Shown here: positions 33,380 through 42,507 of the stretch, piece by piece
Position numbering within the stretch: the first letter of the stretch is position 1
Layout: every line of letters starts with the position of its first letter
NCBI GenBank assembly: GCA_965214125.1
Contig: CBDCBA010000034.1
Span: forward strand, 62,001-126,000
Direction: 5' to 3'
DNA: 64,000 bases
DNA from: CBDCBA01 sp965214125
Lineage (GTDB): Bacteria > Planctomycetota > Phycisphaerae > Tepidisphaerales > Tepidisphaeraceae
The notes under the pieces: model-generated
Database searches by the model: none
Seen by the model: the letters and a program-made list of their open reading frames with translations, nothing else
Told to the model about the DNA's origin: nothing
Made by a program: the position numbers and the translations under genes

Positions 33380-35311
33380 ATGGACGACCTGAACCTTCCC
33401 GCTCCCTCCGCCCCCCCGCCCACCCCGCCTACCCCCGCCTCGCCTCGCCGGATGGCGGTCGTGCTGTCGCTGATCGGGTTGTGCATCGCCGCGCTCGTCG
33501 GGCGGGTGGCGTACCTGCAAACGGCCTTCGCCAGCGGCATGGCCGACCGAGCCGACCGCCAGCACCGCTCGACGCAGCCCATTGCCAGTCGCCGCGGGGG
33601 CATCTTCGATCGCAACGGCCTGATGCTCGCCGGCACGATCGAGACCCGCGCCGTCTACGCCGACCCAAAGTTCATGCACGCGGAGTTCGAGAAGCGCGCG
33701 CAGAAGAATGGGTTGAGTTGGTGGGACTTCGACCTTGCGCTCGAGCGCGTGGCCGAGCGGATTCACGCCGACGCCGGCACCGTCAGCCTCGCGATCGGCC
33801 GCGATCCGAAGAAGCGATACGTCCAGCTCGCGCGCGGCCTGAGCGACGAGGAAGCCGACGACCTCGCCCGACTCGCGGGTGACCTCGAACTGCGCGGTTT
33901 GGGCACGGAGCCCGAGCCGCGCCGCCTCTACCCGATGGGCCAGCTCGGGGCCCACGTGCTGGGGGCGGTCGGTCGCGACGACATCGGCCTCGAAGGGATC
34001 GAGCGCCGCCAGAACCAGGCGCTCAGCGGCGTGGGCGGGCACGTGATGTCCCGCCGCGACAAGCGCCGGCGCAGCATCGAGACGCCGCGCGACGGCTACC
34101 AGCCGCCGCGGCACGGAGCCAACGTCGTCCTTACGATCGACGCGCAGCTTCAGATGATCGCCGAGGAACAGCTCGCCGCCACCTGCCGCGCGTACCAGGC
34201 CGAGGGCGGGTGCGTGGTGGTGATGGACCCGCACACCGGCGAGATCCTGGCGTTGGCGAACTACCCGACGTTCTTCCCGCAGTTCCTGGCCGACTCCACC
34301 GACGCCGCCCGGCGCAACCGGGCCATCGTCGACCCGTACGAGGCCGGCAGCGTGATGAAGCCGTTCCTCATGGCCGGCTTTCTCGAAGAGGGCGCCACAA
34401 CGGTCGATGAGGTGTTCGAGCTGCACGGCGCTAAGCGGATGCCCGTCGGCCGGCTCGTGCGCGACGACTACCCGTACCCGAAGCTCACGAGCTGGGATGC
34501 GATCGTCAAGTCGAGCAACATCATTATGCACACCGTTGCCGATCGCATGAGCTACGGGCAGACGGCCGACCTCTACCGGCGCTTCGGCTTCGCCAGCAAG
34601 ACGGGCATCGACCTCGACGGCGAGAACGCCGGGCTGATCTACCGCAACCCGCCCGACAAGTACACGCAGGGCAGCATCAGCTTCGGCTACGCGATGATGG
34701 TGACGCCGATCCAGCTCGCCCGGGCGATGGCGGCAATCGCGACCGACGGCACGCTCGTCGAGCCGCGCCTGGTGGCCGGGTACGTGTCGCCCGAGGGGGA
34801 GTTCCAGACCGACGTGCGCCCGGCGATCCACCCCGAGGCCGTGCGGCCCGAGACGGCGGCGACCATGCGCCGCATCCTTGCCGACGTGTTCGTACGCGGC
34901 ACGGCCCGCGAGTTCCGCAGCGATAAGTACGATCTGTTCGGCAAAACCGGCACGGCCCACAAGAGTGTCGGCGGCCAGCAAAGCGACGAGAAGTATTTCG
35001 CCAGCTTTGTCGGCGGCGGACCATACGAGGCGCCGCGGCTGGTCATCGCGGTGGCGGTGAACGAGCCGAAGAAGGAGCTGGGCTACCACGGCGGCCGCGT
35101 GGCTGCGGCGATGGCAGCCCGCATTCTCGAGCAGTCGCTCGAAAGCCTCGGCGTCGGCTACAGCCCCGACCTCGCCGAGCCGCCGCTCTACCTGCGTGAC
35201 ACGCTGCACTCCTACGCCGCCCGGCAGTACGAGAAGAAGCGCACCCTGCGCGATTCGCCCGAGCAAGAAACCATCCCCGCGATGGAGGCGGAAGAGGAGG
35301 CGAGCGATTAG
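33380..35311 (+). CDS. Class B penicillin-binding protein (FtsI/PBP2-like transpeptidase)
   Basis: Peptidoglycan transpeptidase of 643 residues. A cytoplasmic Pro-rich tail leads to one membrane helix near residues 28-50 (VVLSLIGLCIAALVGRVAYL). The dimerisation domain has SRRGGIFDRNGLMLA. Catalytic motifs are Ser324-Val-Met-Lys327 (YEAGSVMKPF), Ser378-Ser-Asn380 and Lys522-Thr-Gly (GKTGTAHKS). It resembles FtsI/SpoVD. No mraW, ftsL or mur genes are adjacent, so it is outside a division cluster; it may be a second class B PBP. Confidence 0.93.
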   Translation: MDDLNLPAPSAPPPTPPTPASPRRMAVVLSLIGLCIAALVGRVAYLQTAFASGMADRADRQHRSTQPIASRRGGIFDRNGLMLAGTIETRAVYADPKFMHAEFEKRAQKNGLSWWDFDLALERVAERIHADAGTVSLAIGRDPKKRYVQLARGLSDEEADDLARLAGDLELRGLGTEPEPRRLYPMGQLGAHVLGAVGRDDIGLEGIERRQNQALSGVGGHVMSRRDKRRRSIETPRDGYQPPRHGANVVLTIDAQLQMIAEEQLAATCRAYQAEGGCVVVMDPHTGEILALANYPTFFPQFLADSTDAARRNRAIVDPYEAGSVMKPFLMAGFLEEGATTVDEVFELHGAKRMPVGRLVRDDYPYPKLTSWDAIVKSSNIIMHTVADRMSYGQTADLYRRFGFASKTGIDLDGENAGLIYRNPPDKYTQGSISFGYAMMVTPIQLARAMAAIATDGTLVEPRLVAGYVSPEGEFQTDVRPAIHPEAVRPETAATMRRILADVFVRGTAREFRSDKYDLFGKTGTAHKSVGGQQSDEKYFASFVGGGPYEAPRLVIAVAVNEPKKELGYHGGRVAAAMAARILEQSLESLGVGYSPDLAEPPLYLRDTLHSYAARQYEKKRTLRDSPEQETIPAMEAEEEASD

Positions 35312-35360
35312 CCGCTAGAGCGAGTTCAAGTGGCACCCAGCATCATAGTAACGTCTATGT

Positions 35361-35954
35361 TAGACCAGCTTGTGCTTTCACCTGCCCGTTGCCATGCTGC
35401 CGGCGATGAGCACCTACTCGATGGGCCTGCGGCACAGAGTGGTCGCGGCCAAAGGCACGCTGGCCGAGGTCGGCCGACGCTTTGGCGTCGACCCCCGCAC
35501 TGTCCGCGACGGGCGGCGGCGCCACGCCCAGGGCGAGCTCGAACCCCGCCGGGGCGGCAACCCCGGCCTGCCCCAACGCCTGACCCAACGCCTGACCCGC
35601 GGCGACGTCGAGGCCCTGCGGCGCGAGGGCAGCCCTGAACCCTCGCCGCCATCCGGGCCTCAGGCGTGGTGCGCGAAGCATCAAGGCGTCGCTGGTGGGG
35701 CCGGGGGCGGTCGACGGCGAGGTCTTCCTCGACTGGGTGAGGGACCGCCTCGCCCCGGCGCTGTCGCCAGGCAACGTGGTTGTCCACAAGGTGGCGGGCG
35801 TGGAGGAGGCGGTTGAGGCGTTGTACGAGGCGGTCGGGGCGGCGTTGGACGCGCTGGCGCTGGACGCGCTGGCGCTGGACGCGTTGACGCCGGCCGACTG
35901 CCTCGCCTTCATCCAGAGCTGCGGGTACGGCAGGTGAAAGTGCAAGCTGCTCTA
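35361..35954 (+). mobile_element. Internally deleted IS630-family element
   Basis: Terminal inverted repeats at 35361-35386 and 35929-35954 match at 23 of 26 positions (left begins TAGACCAGCTTG, complement of right begins TAGAGCAGCTTG). TA lies at both ends, the target duplicated by IS630 elements. At 594 bp it is about half the size of a full IS630 copy. The transposase inside is broken. It abuts a truncated serine recombinase at its right end. Confidence 0.88.
35394..35937 (+). pseudogene. Broken IS630-family transposase
   Basis: The N-terminal helix-turn-helix is readable from ATG 35394 (YSMGLRHRVVAA, LAEVGRRFGVDPRTVRDGRR). It then runs into a different frame; from about 35705 another frame gives DGEVFLDWVRDRLAPALSPGNVVV, part of the DDE region, and the family C-terminus LTPADCLAFIQSCGYGR. 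The DNA between, holding most catalytic residues, is deleted. A 15-bp unit is tandemly repeated near 35846-35890 and reads LDALALDALALDAL. The stop lies in the right inverted repeat. Confidence 0.85.
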
Positions 35955-35955
35955 T

Positions 35956-36640
35956 GCACCGCGCAGCGGCCGCACTTACAAGCACCACGAACTCATCTAC
36001 GCGGGCGAACTCATCACCTGCGGGCATTGCGGCCACGTCATCGCCGGCGAGCGGATCATCAAGAAGAAGACGGGTCGCGAGTACGTTTACTACCGCTGCA
36101 CAAAAACACGCAGCCCGGACACCCGCGTCTTCGCCTGCGCGAGGCGGACCTCGATGCGCAGGTGCTCGACCTGTTCGGCCATATCCGCCAACCGGATGAC
36201 GTGCGCGATTGGTTTGCGTCACGCATCCGGCAGATGGTCCGCAACACGCAGGACGAAGACCGCGCTCACGCCGAGGACCTGCAGCGTCAACTGCCCCGTC
36301 TTCGCACTCAGCGTGACCAATTACTCAACCTCCGCCTCAACGACGAGATCGAGACGAGCACCTTCGCTAAGAAGGATCAGGAGCTGCGCGACCGGCAGAG
36401 TCGTGTCGAACTTCAAATCGAAGCGGCCAGCCGTGGACACGACGAGAAGGGTGAGCACGCGCTCGAACTGTTTGAACTCTTGCAAAATCTGCAGGAGCGG
36501 TGGCTTACGGCCGATTTCGCCGCAAAGCGCACGGTCCTTGACCTCATCTGTTTGAACTTTCGTCTCGATGGCGCAAGTCTTGTCCCCACGATGAGAAAGC
36601 CCTTCGATGTGCTCATCGAAGGGCTTGAACTCGTCAAAAA
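35956..36640 (+). pseudogene. C-terminal fragment of a large serine recombinase
   Basis: The zinc-ribbon region (HHELIYAGELITCGHCGH, KKKTGREYVYYRC) is read in one frame; after an A-run near 36100-36105 the sense continues in another (PGHPRLRLREADLDAQVLDLFGHIRQ, then a coiled-coil and KRTVLDLICLNFRLDG). The N-terminal catalytic domain is missing: homology begins where the IS630 remnant ends. The fragment runs to the 3' end of tRNA-Pro. It is the leftover of an integrated element, not a working gene. Confidence 0.88.
36597..36626 (-). terminator. Hairpin downstream of tRNA-Pro
   Basis: A perfect 13-bp stem (36597-36609 and 36614-36626, AAGCCCTTCGATG) with a 4-base loop lies 14 bp after the tRNA 3' end on the minus strand. 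A T5 run follows the tRNA directly. The stem lies in the recombinase C-terminal coding sequence, so its terminator role is inferred. Confidence 0.5.
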
Positions 36641-36714
36641 TCGGGATGACAGGATTCGAACCTGCGACCTCTGCGTCCCGAACACAGCGCTCTGCCAAAC
36701 TGAGCTACATCCCG
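36641..36714 (-). tRNA. tRNA-Pro(CGG)
   Basis: The minus strand folds as a complete cloverleaf: acceptor stem CGGGATG/CATCCCG, D arm AGCTCAGTTTGGCAGAGC, anticodon stem CTGTG/CGCAG with loop TTCGGGA giving anticodon CGG, and T arm with GGTTCGAATCC. The first base is C, as in bacterial tRNA-Pro. CCA is not encoded. The recombinase fragment abuts the 3' end, consistent with use as an insertion site. Confidence 0.95.
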
Positions 36715-36812
36715 GTCCAATCTCGCCGATCCTCGGGGTGGGTGGTGGCGGGCGAGGATAATAGCCGCCGGTGGGTCGACGGCAAGGGGCCATGCCGGTT
36801 CCTGCCGAGCAT

Positions 36813-37634
36813 CTACCGGGAGACGGCGTAATGCGGTCCGCCCGCGTTGGTGGAGTCGAACACGCCGCGGGCGACGGCGTTGGCGGCGACGCGGCGGACG
36901 GCGGGAAGCTGCGCGTAGAGCGCCCGGCCGGGGCAGGCGGTTGGCTTCGTGTCGCCGTGGCCGATCACGCGATTGGCGGGGATGTCGTAGCGGTGCATCA
37001 GGAACGCCACCAGCGTCGCGAGCGATTGCAGTTGCTCGGCCGAGGGCCGCTCGTTGTCGAAGTGGCCGACGAGGCAGACGCCGATGCCGTAGTCGTTGAA
37101 GCGGTTGTCGGGCGTTTTGGCGTGGGCACCGTGCTTCTGCTTGGGCCAGCGCGTGCCAACCTCGACGGTGCCGCTGGGCGTGTCGGTGCCGTTGCCGATG
37201 ACGAAGTGGTAGCCCAATTCGTCCCAGCCGTTGGCGCGGTGGCCCTTGTCGAACTCGGCCGCCCCGCCGCCGTGGGTGGCCGAATGGTGGATCACGATGT
37301 ACTGCCACGGCCGCTCGCGGTAGCGCGGGACCCACGCGGCGGGCACGCGCAGGCCGGCCACGGTGGTGCGGCGTTCGAGCCTCGGGACCGCAGCCGTGCC
37401 CGTCGCCGCGGCGGGGGCTTTGTCGGCGCCGGTGACGTCGCTGGAGGACGGGGGGAAATGGCCACGATTGATTTGCGCGCCCAGCGGGTCGGCGGAGCCG
37501 CTGGCGAAGCGAGACTTCGGCTCGCAGCCTGCGGCGACGGCCAACACAGCCGCGAGCGACAGTATCAGGCCAGGCGCAGCCAAGCGTGCTAACGCGGCGC
37601 GGGACATCGTTCGGGAGGCGGAAAGCAACATCAT
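36813..37634 (-). CDS. N-acetylmuramoyl-L-alanine amidase, PGRP/AmpD-like lipoprotein
   Basis: Zinc amidase of 273 residues that should cut the muramoyl-alanine bond in peptidoglycan. ATG 37634 starts a signal segment ending at Cys37 (AVAAGC), so it is probably lipid-anchored in the periplasm. The Amidase_2 domain follows from about residue 110: YIVIHHSATHGG (first zinc His), GWDELGYHFVIGNG, GAHAKTPDNRFNDYGIGVCLVGHF, VIGHGDTKPTACPG (second His and catalytic part). It suggests a cell-wall recycling or remodelling role. Confidence 0.9.
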   Translation of the reverse strand: MMLLSASRTMSRAALARLAAPGLILSLAAVLAVAAGCEPKSRFASGSADPLGAQINRGHFPPSSSDVTGADKAPAAATGTAAVPRLERRTTVAGLRVPAAWVPRYRERPWQYIVIHHSATHGGGAAEFDKGHRANGWDELGYHFVIGNGTDTPSGTVEVGTRWPKQKHGAHAKTPDNRFNDYGIGVCLVGHFDNERPSAEQLQSLATLVAFLMHRYDIPANRVIGHGDTKPTACPGRALYAQLPAVRRVAANAVARGVFDSTNAGGPHYAVSR

Positions 37635-37882
37635 CCTTGAGTCCTTCCTATATCGGTCCGTCCCCCGCAAGCGATCAACCGGCCTGCGGATGCGACGCGG
37701 CCAACTCGGCCGGACGCTTCCCACAAGGCGGGTACCTGCCGCCGGTACGCCTGAGGTGCCGACGTGTTCGAAGCGAGCCCTCACCCGTTTCGGGCGGCCA
37801 CGTCCGTGCGGTCGCCTTGCCCACCGTAGCGGCCGGCCTTGGCGGTTCGCAAGCCGTTCCCGTCTGCCGGTAAGTTGCCGAC

Positions 37883-39268
37883 ATGCCTCGGCCGCCGAAC
37901 ATCGTCTATCTCAACAGCCACGACACCGGCCGGCACGTCTCGCCGTACGGCCACGCTTTGAATACGCCGCACTTCGCTCGCTTCGCTAAGGAGGGCGTGC
38001 TTTTTCGCCAAGCGTTCTGTGTCGCCCCGACGTGTTCGCCGAGCCGGGCGGCGCTGCTGACCGGCATGCCGCCCCACGAGAACGGCATGCTCGGTCTGTG
38101 CCACCGCGGCTTCGCGTTGCACGACTACGGCCAGCACCTTGTCGCGACGCTGAAGGCCAGCAGGTTTCACGCGGTTCTCGCGGGTTTTCAACACGTTGCC
38201 AACTGGAAGGACGGCCACGAGCGCATCGGCTACGACCAGCGGCTCGATAAGGCCCACGCAAACGACGAGGGGACCACCGCCGCCGCCAACTGGCTGCGCG
38301 AGCGGCCCGCGGACGCCGGGCCGTTCTACCTCGAAGTCGGCCTGACGACCACGCACCGGACCAGCGGCAAGGAGATTCAGTGGCACAACGGCCCCCGCTC
38401 CCCCGCCGGCGATCCGCGTCACGTTCGCGTTCCCGCCCCGCTGCCGGACGAGCGGGAGGTTCGGATCGACTACGCCGATTTCGCGGTGGCGGTCGAGCGG
38501 CTGGACGCGTTCTACGGCGAGGTGCTGACGGCGCTCGAAGACGCCGGCCACGCTGAGAACACGCTCGTGATCATCACGACCGATCACGGCATCGCCTTTC
38601 CGCAGATGAAGTGCAACTTGAACGATCACGGCACCGGCGTGCTGTTGGCGATGCGCGGCCCGGCTGATTCGCCGCTGCGCGGCGGGGCGGCGGTGAATGC
38701 GATGGTCGATCACCTCGACGTCTTCCCGACGATCTGCGACGCCTGCGACATCGCCCCGCCGCCCTGGCTGCGCGGCAAGAGCCTGCTGCCGCTGGTGGAC
38801 GGCACGCTCGACCCCGACGCGCCCGATGCGCTGCACGAGGCGACCTTCAGCGAGGTAACGTATCACGCCGCGTACGAGCCCAAGCGATCCATCCGCACGC
38901 CGCGCTGGCGGTACGTGCGGCGGTTCGACCTCGAGCACGCGACGCCGGTGCTGCCCAACTGCGATCCCTCGTTAAGCAAAGACCTGCTTCTCGCCCGCGG
39001 CTGGGCCGACCGGGAGGAGCCACGCGAAGCGTTGTACGACCTGACGTTCGACCCGAACGAGGCGTGCAACGTCGCGGCCGACCCGGCGAACGCCGATGTG
39101 CTGGCCGAGCTTCGCGACCGACTGGACCGCTGGATGCGCGAGACGCACGACCCGCTGCGGGCCGGTCCGGTTCTCGCCCCCGCCGGAAGCGCAGTCAATC
39201 CCCGCGCCGGCCGCCATCCGAATGATGCGGACGCCGTCAAGTTCAACGAGGCGGGTCCGCCGCCGTGA
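37883..39268 (+). CDS. Sulfatase (formylglycine type)
   Basis: Sulfuric ester hydrolase of 461 residues. The maturation motif C-x-P-S-R is at Cys51 (CSPSRAALLTG), so the active site is made by conversion to formylglycine. Metal ligands are suggested by the N-terminal NSHDTGRH and the TTDHGIAFP pair. The NSHDTGRHVSPYG start resembles the heparan N-sulfatase-like subfamily S1_8, an inference. No signal peptide is obvious. It is convergent with and overlaps the next sulfatase gene at the 3' end by 26 bp. Confidence 0.9.
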   Translation: MPRPPNIVYLNSHDTGRHVSPYGHALNTPHFARFAKEGVLFRQAFCVAPTCSPSRAALLTGMPPHENGMLGLCHRGFALHDYGQHLVATLKASRFHAVLAGFQHVANWKDGHERIGYDQRLDKAHANDEGTTAAANWLRERPADAGPFYLEVGLTTTHRTSGKEIQWHNGPRSPAGDPRHVRVPAPLPDEREVRIDYADFAVAVERLDAFYGEVLTALEDAGHAENTLVIITTDHGIAFPQMKCNLNDHGTGVLLAMRGPADSPLRGGAAVNAMVDHLDVFPTICDACDIAPPPWLRGKSLLPLVDGTLDPDAPDALHEATFSEVTYHAAYEPKRSIRTPRWRYVRRFDLEHATPVLPNCDPSLSKDLLLARGWADREEPREALYDLTFDPNEACNVAADPANADVLAELRDRLDRWMRETHDPLRAGPVLAPAGSAVNPRAGRHPNDADAVKFNEAGPPP

Positions 39269-40931
39269 CTTGAAACGCCACCGCGACCTCCTCGCTTTCG
39301 CGGTGGCCGATGCGGTGGGCGCGGACGCGGAGGCGGCCGGGGCCGGTCGGCAGTGGCACCGGCCCGCCGTACACCTGCCAGGCGACGGCGTCGGCGGGGC
39401 CGGCCTCGAACGTGTACGCGATGCTCGCCCCCTGCGTCGGGCAGTGGAGCATCAGCTCGGCCGGTTCCGCCAACCGCAACTCAAGGTCCACCGGTGGCTG
39501 CGGAACGAACGGCCGACCGAGCGGCCAGTCCTCCGCCATCGGCAGCACGACCGGCCGCGCCGTGCGCGGCTGGGCGGCCCCGGCCGATTTGCCGGGCCAG
39601 AACCGCTCGACCATCTGCGCCTCCGGCTCCTCCCCCAAGTCGCCATGCTCGCGCAGCGCCGCGATCAACGCCTCGCGAAGCCGCGCGAGCGCGTCCGCAT
39701 GCGCCGGATCGGCCGCGAGGTTCGTCGTCTCGAGCGGATAGGCTTGCGTGTCGTACAGCTCCTCCACCGGCCGCGTCGGGGCGAACAGGTAGTCCTGCGC
39801 CGCCGTCAGCGAGCCGTCGCGTCGCGCCCGGAGGAGTTCCCCCATCGCCGGGTGCTTGAAGCTGTAGGGAATCCACAGCATTCGCGACTGGTCGGGCAGG
39901 TCGTTGCGAACGTAGCGGTAGCGGGCGTCGCGAAGGCTGCGGACCTTGTCATAGGCCTCGTCGTACCGGTCACGCGTGGCGATGGCGTGTTCGCGCGGCC
40001 GGGCGCCCGGCCCGATGAACGGCCGGCCGTGCAGGTGCGCCGGGCGTTCGACGCCGCACAGGCTCAGCACGGTTGGCGCCAAGTCGATCAGCGACTGCAC
40101 GTCGTCGCTCGTCTCACCATCGCCGAGCAGATCGGGCAGGTTCTTCCGCACGTTTGCCCCGGCCGCGACGATCAGCGGGATGCGCGTGCCCGAGTCCAGC
40201 GGCCAACGCTTGCTGCGCGGCAGGCCCTCGCCGTGGTCGCTCCAGACGAAGACGACCGTGTCGTCGGCCAGGCCGTCCTCATCGAGTTGGGCCAGCAGCG
40301 AGCCGAGTTCGGCGTCACTCCGGCCGATGTTGTCGTACTGCCGCGCGATCGCCCGGCGCGTCTCGGGCCCGTCGACCAGCCACGGCGGAACCTCCACGTC
40401 GGCCGGCGGCGTGACGGGATCGCCCCGGTCCGCCCACTGGCCGCTCTCGTGCGTGCGCGTCGGGTTGATTACGGCAAAGAACGGCTGCTTCGGGTCGGGC
40501 CGGTCGCGCCAGTGGGCGCCGGGCCAACAGCGATCCCAAGCGGTCCGCGGCGGGGCGAACTGGTAGTCGGTCTTGTGGTCGTTCGTGCAAAAGTACCCCG
40601 CGTGGCGGAGGTATTCGGTAAAGCACTTCACGCCAACGGGCGGCACGGCCTCGTACGGCACGGGCGGCACGGGGGCAATCGCGTTGTCGTGCGTCGTGCG
40701 CATGTGCAGCCCGCCGGCCGCGTGGGCGTACTGCCCGGTGATAATCGAGAAGCGGCTTGGCGCGCAGACCGGTGCCGTACTGAAGGCCTGCGTGTAGACC
40801 CGCCCGTGCGACGCGAGCGCGTCGAGGTGCGGCGTCACGTTGTGCTTCTGCGCGACCCGGTCGCCGTAGCAGCCAAAGCGCGGCGAGGTGTCTTCGAGGC
40901 TGAACCAAAGGATGTTGGGCCGGTAGGACAT
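39243..40931 (-). CDS. Sulfatase with C-terminal beta-sandwich domain
   Basis: Sulfatase of 562 residues. N-terminal RPNILWFSLEDTSPRFGCYG gives the metal-binding strand; Cys56 lies in the C-x-P-S-R motif (VCAPSRFSIITG). VWSDHGEGLPRSKRW is the second metal site. The last 80 residues form a separate beta-rich domain (VDLELRLAEPAELMLHCPTQGASIAYTFEAG) resembling a chitobiase/beta-hexosaminidase C-terminal-like module that often binds sugar. It is in tandem with the next sulfatase, nine bases apart, on the minus strand. Confidence 0.9.
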   Translation of the reverse strand: MSYRPNILWFSLEDTSPRFGCYGDRVAQKHNVTPHLDALASHGRVYTQAFSTAPVCAPSRFSIITGQYAHAAGGLHMRTTHDNAIAPVPPVPYEAVPPVGVKCFTEYLRHAGYFCTNDHKTDYQFAPPRTAWDRCWPGAHWRDRPDPKQPFFAVINPTRTHESGQWADRGDPVTPPADVEVPPWLVDGPETRRAIARQYDNIGRSDAELGSLLAQLDEDGLADDTVVFVWSDHGEGLPRSKRWPLDSGTRIPLIVAAGANVRKNLPDLLGDGETSDDVQSLIDLAPTVLSLCGVERPAHLHGRPFIGPGARPREHAIATRDRYDEAYDKVRSLRDARYRYVRNDLPDQSRMLWIPYSFKHPAMGELLRARRDGSLTAAQDYLFAPTRPVEELYDTQAYPLETTNLAADPAHADALARLREALIAALREHGDLGEEPEAQMVERFWPGKSAGAAQPRTARPVVLPMAEDWPLGRPFVPQPPVDLELRLAEPAELMLHCPTQGASIAYTFEAGPADAVAWQVYGGPVPLPTGPGRLRVRAHRIGHRESEEVAVAFQVTAADPPR

Positions 40932-40940
40932 GACAAAACC

Positions 40941-42464
40941 TCAGGACTCTCCGTACTTTGCCACGAGCCCGTCCGCGTGATCGCCGCGCCCCGTGTCGCG
41001 CAGGCGTTGTAGGTAGGCGGGCCAATCCTGCGGCTGGCCGGGACCGTTTTTCTGCGCGTGGAATGGACCCCCGTCGGCGAGGACGTCCTGCATCGGGTCG
41101 ACCGGGTCGTCCGGATACGTGTTGGCCACCTTTGCCATCTGCTCGGCGTGCCAGTCGCTCAATCGTTTGGCCCCTTCCGCGACGACCGCCGGATGCTCCG
41201 CCGCCAAGTCGTGCTGCTCGTGCGGGTCGGTCGCGAGGTCATAGAGCATGTGGTCGGGGAACAGGTGGTAGCCGTCGTGGTAGGTTCGCATGTAGAGCCA
41301 CCGCCGGTCGCCGATGTCCCACCGCACCGAACGCTGGCAAACGTGGCAACATTGACTGACGACAAGCTGGTCGTGCCCCGGCCCTTTGCCGGAGCGCACC
41401 GCATCGGCGAAGCTTTGGCCGTCCCAGATCGGCGGCTTGTCGAGGCTGAGCAGATCGCAGTAGGTCGGCCCCAAATCGAGATGGTAGTGCAAGCCGTCGC
41501 ACACGGCGCCGCTCGCCCCGCCGGGCCACTTGACGATCATCGGGATGTTGCACGTCGCGTGGTCGGCCGTGCCGTGCTCGCCGTAGATGCCCAGTTCCCC
41601 GTGATTTTCGCCGTGATCGGCGCTGATGATGATGGCCGTCTCGTCGTACACGCCGGCATCCTTCAGGTGTTGCACGATCCGCGCGATCGCATCATCGACG
41701 TAGCGGATGGCGGTGTCGTAGCCGTTGAGCCACTTGATGAGCGAGTCGCGGTCGGTTGCCGTCTCGGGCACGCGCGGGTACTGGCTGGGCTTGCCGAACC
41801 CGACGCCGCCGCGGTACATGCCCAAATCGTGCGACGAGTGCGGCCCGCCTTTGGTCGCGTGGCGGGCGATCAGGTCGTCGGTGTACCAGTCGGGAATCGG
41901 CGCGTCCGCAAAGGGCTCGCCATAGTCCATCGGCGTGCGGTACGGCGTGTGGATGTCCCAGTAGTTGACGTGCAGGAACCAGTTGTCGTCGGCCGCGTGT
42001 TGGCCGAGCCAGCGGTCGACGTGCGGCTGGACCTCGGCGACGATCTCCTGCCCGCCCTTGCCGGTGTTGTGGATTTCGTTGAAGCCCGCGTAGAACCAGT
42101 GGGCCGCGTGGCGTTGGCCGAACGGGCTGATCATCGCCGTGTGCATGCCCGACTTTTGCAGTTGGCGGGCCAGGCCCTGCTCGTCGAAAAGGTCGCGAAA
42201 GCCGCGCACCGCGAGCGGCTGGATCTTCGGCTGCGCCGCCCGCCCGCCGTGCCCGACGACGCCGCTCTGGATGCCAAAGCGCCCGCTGTACAACCCCGTG
42301 CGACTCGGCAGGCACGGCGCATCGGCCGCGTAGACATTCGTAAACCGCACGCCCTCGGCGGCGATGGCGTCAATCGCCGGCGACGTCTCGCGGCAGTAGC
42401 CGTAGCACGACAGGTGCGAGGGCGTGAGGGCGTCGAGGTCGAGGTAGAGGATCCGCACGGGCAT
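40941..42464 (-). CDS. Sulfatase
   Basis: Sulfatase of 507 residues. ATG 42464 (MPVRILYLDLDALTPSHLSCYGY) starts at the metal strand; Cys51 is in C-x-P-S-R (CLPSRTGLYSGRFG). IISADHGENHGELGIYGEHG is the second metal site. No signal peptide is visible. It is the first gene of a two-sulfatase minus-strand unit. Likely substrate is a sulfated polysaccharide, given the neighbouring sulfatases and carbohydrate genes; the exact sugar is unknown. Confidence 0.9.
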   Translation of the reverse strand: MPVRILYLDLDALTPSHLSCYGYCRETSPAIDAIAAEGVRFTNVYAADAPCLPSRTGLYSGRFGIQSGVVGHGGRAAQPKIQPLAVRGFRDLFDEQGLARQLQKSGMHTAMISPFGQRHAAHWFYAGFNEIHNTGKGGQEIVAEVQPHVDRWLGQHAADDNWFLHVNYWDIHTPYRTPMDYGEPFADAPIPDWYTDDLIARHATKGGPHSSHDLGMYRGGVGFGKPSQYPRVPETATDRDSLIKWLNGYDTAIRYVDDAIARIVQHLKDAGVYDETAIIISADHGENHGELGIYGEHGTADHATCNIPMIVKWPGGASGAVCDGLHYHLDLGPTYCDLLSLDKPPIWDGQSFADAVRSGKGPGHDQLVVSQCCHVCQRSVRWDIGDRRWLYMRTYHDGYHLFPDHMLYDLATDPHEQHDLAAEHPAVVAEGAKRLSDWHAEQMAKVANTYPDDPVDPMQDVLADGGPFHAQKNGPGQPQDWPAYLQRLRDTGRGDHADGLVAKYGES

Positions 42465-42507
42465 GTCATACCAGAGGCGGCGAGCGACCGCACGGCGCGG
42501 CCGCCGA

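Noticed and set aside
36607..36831. Small protein-coding frame across the tRNA gene
   Set aside because: It is a translation through tRNA-Pro, and has no ribosome binding site or homology.
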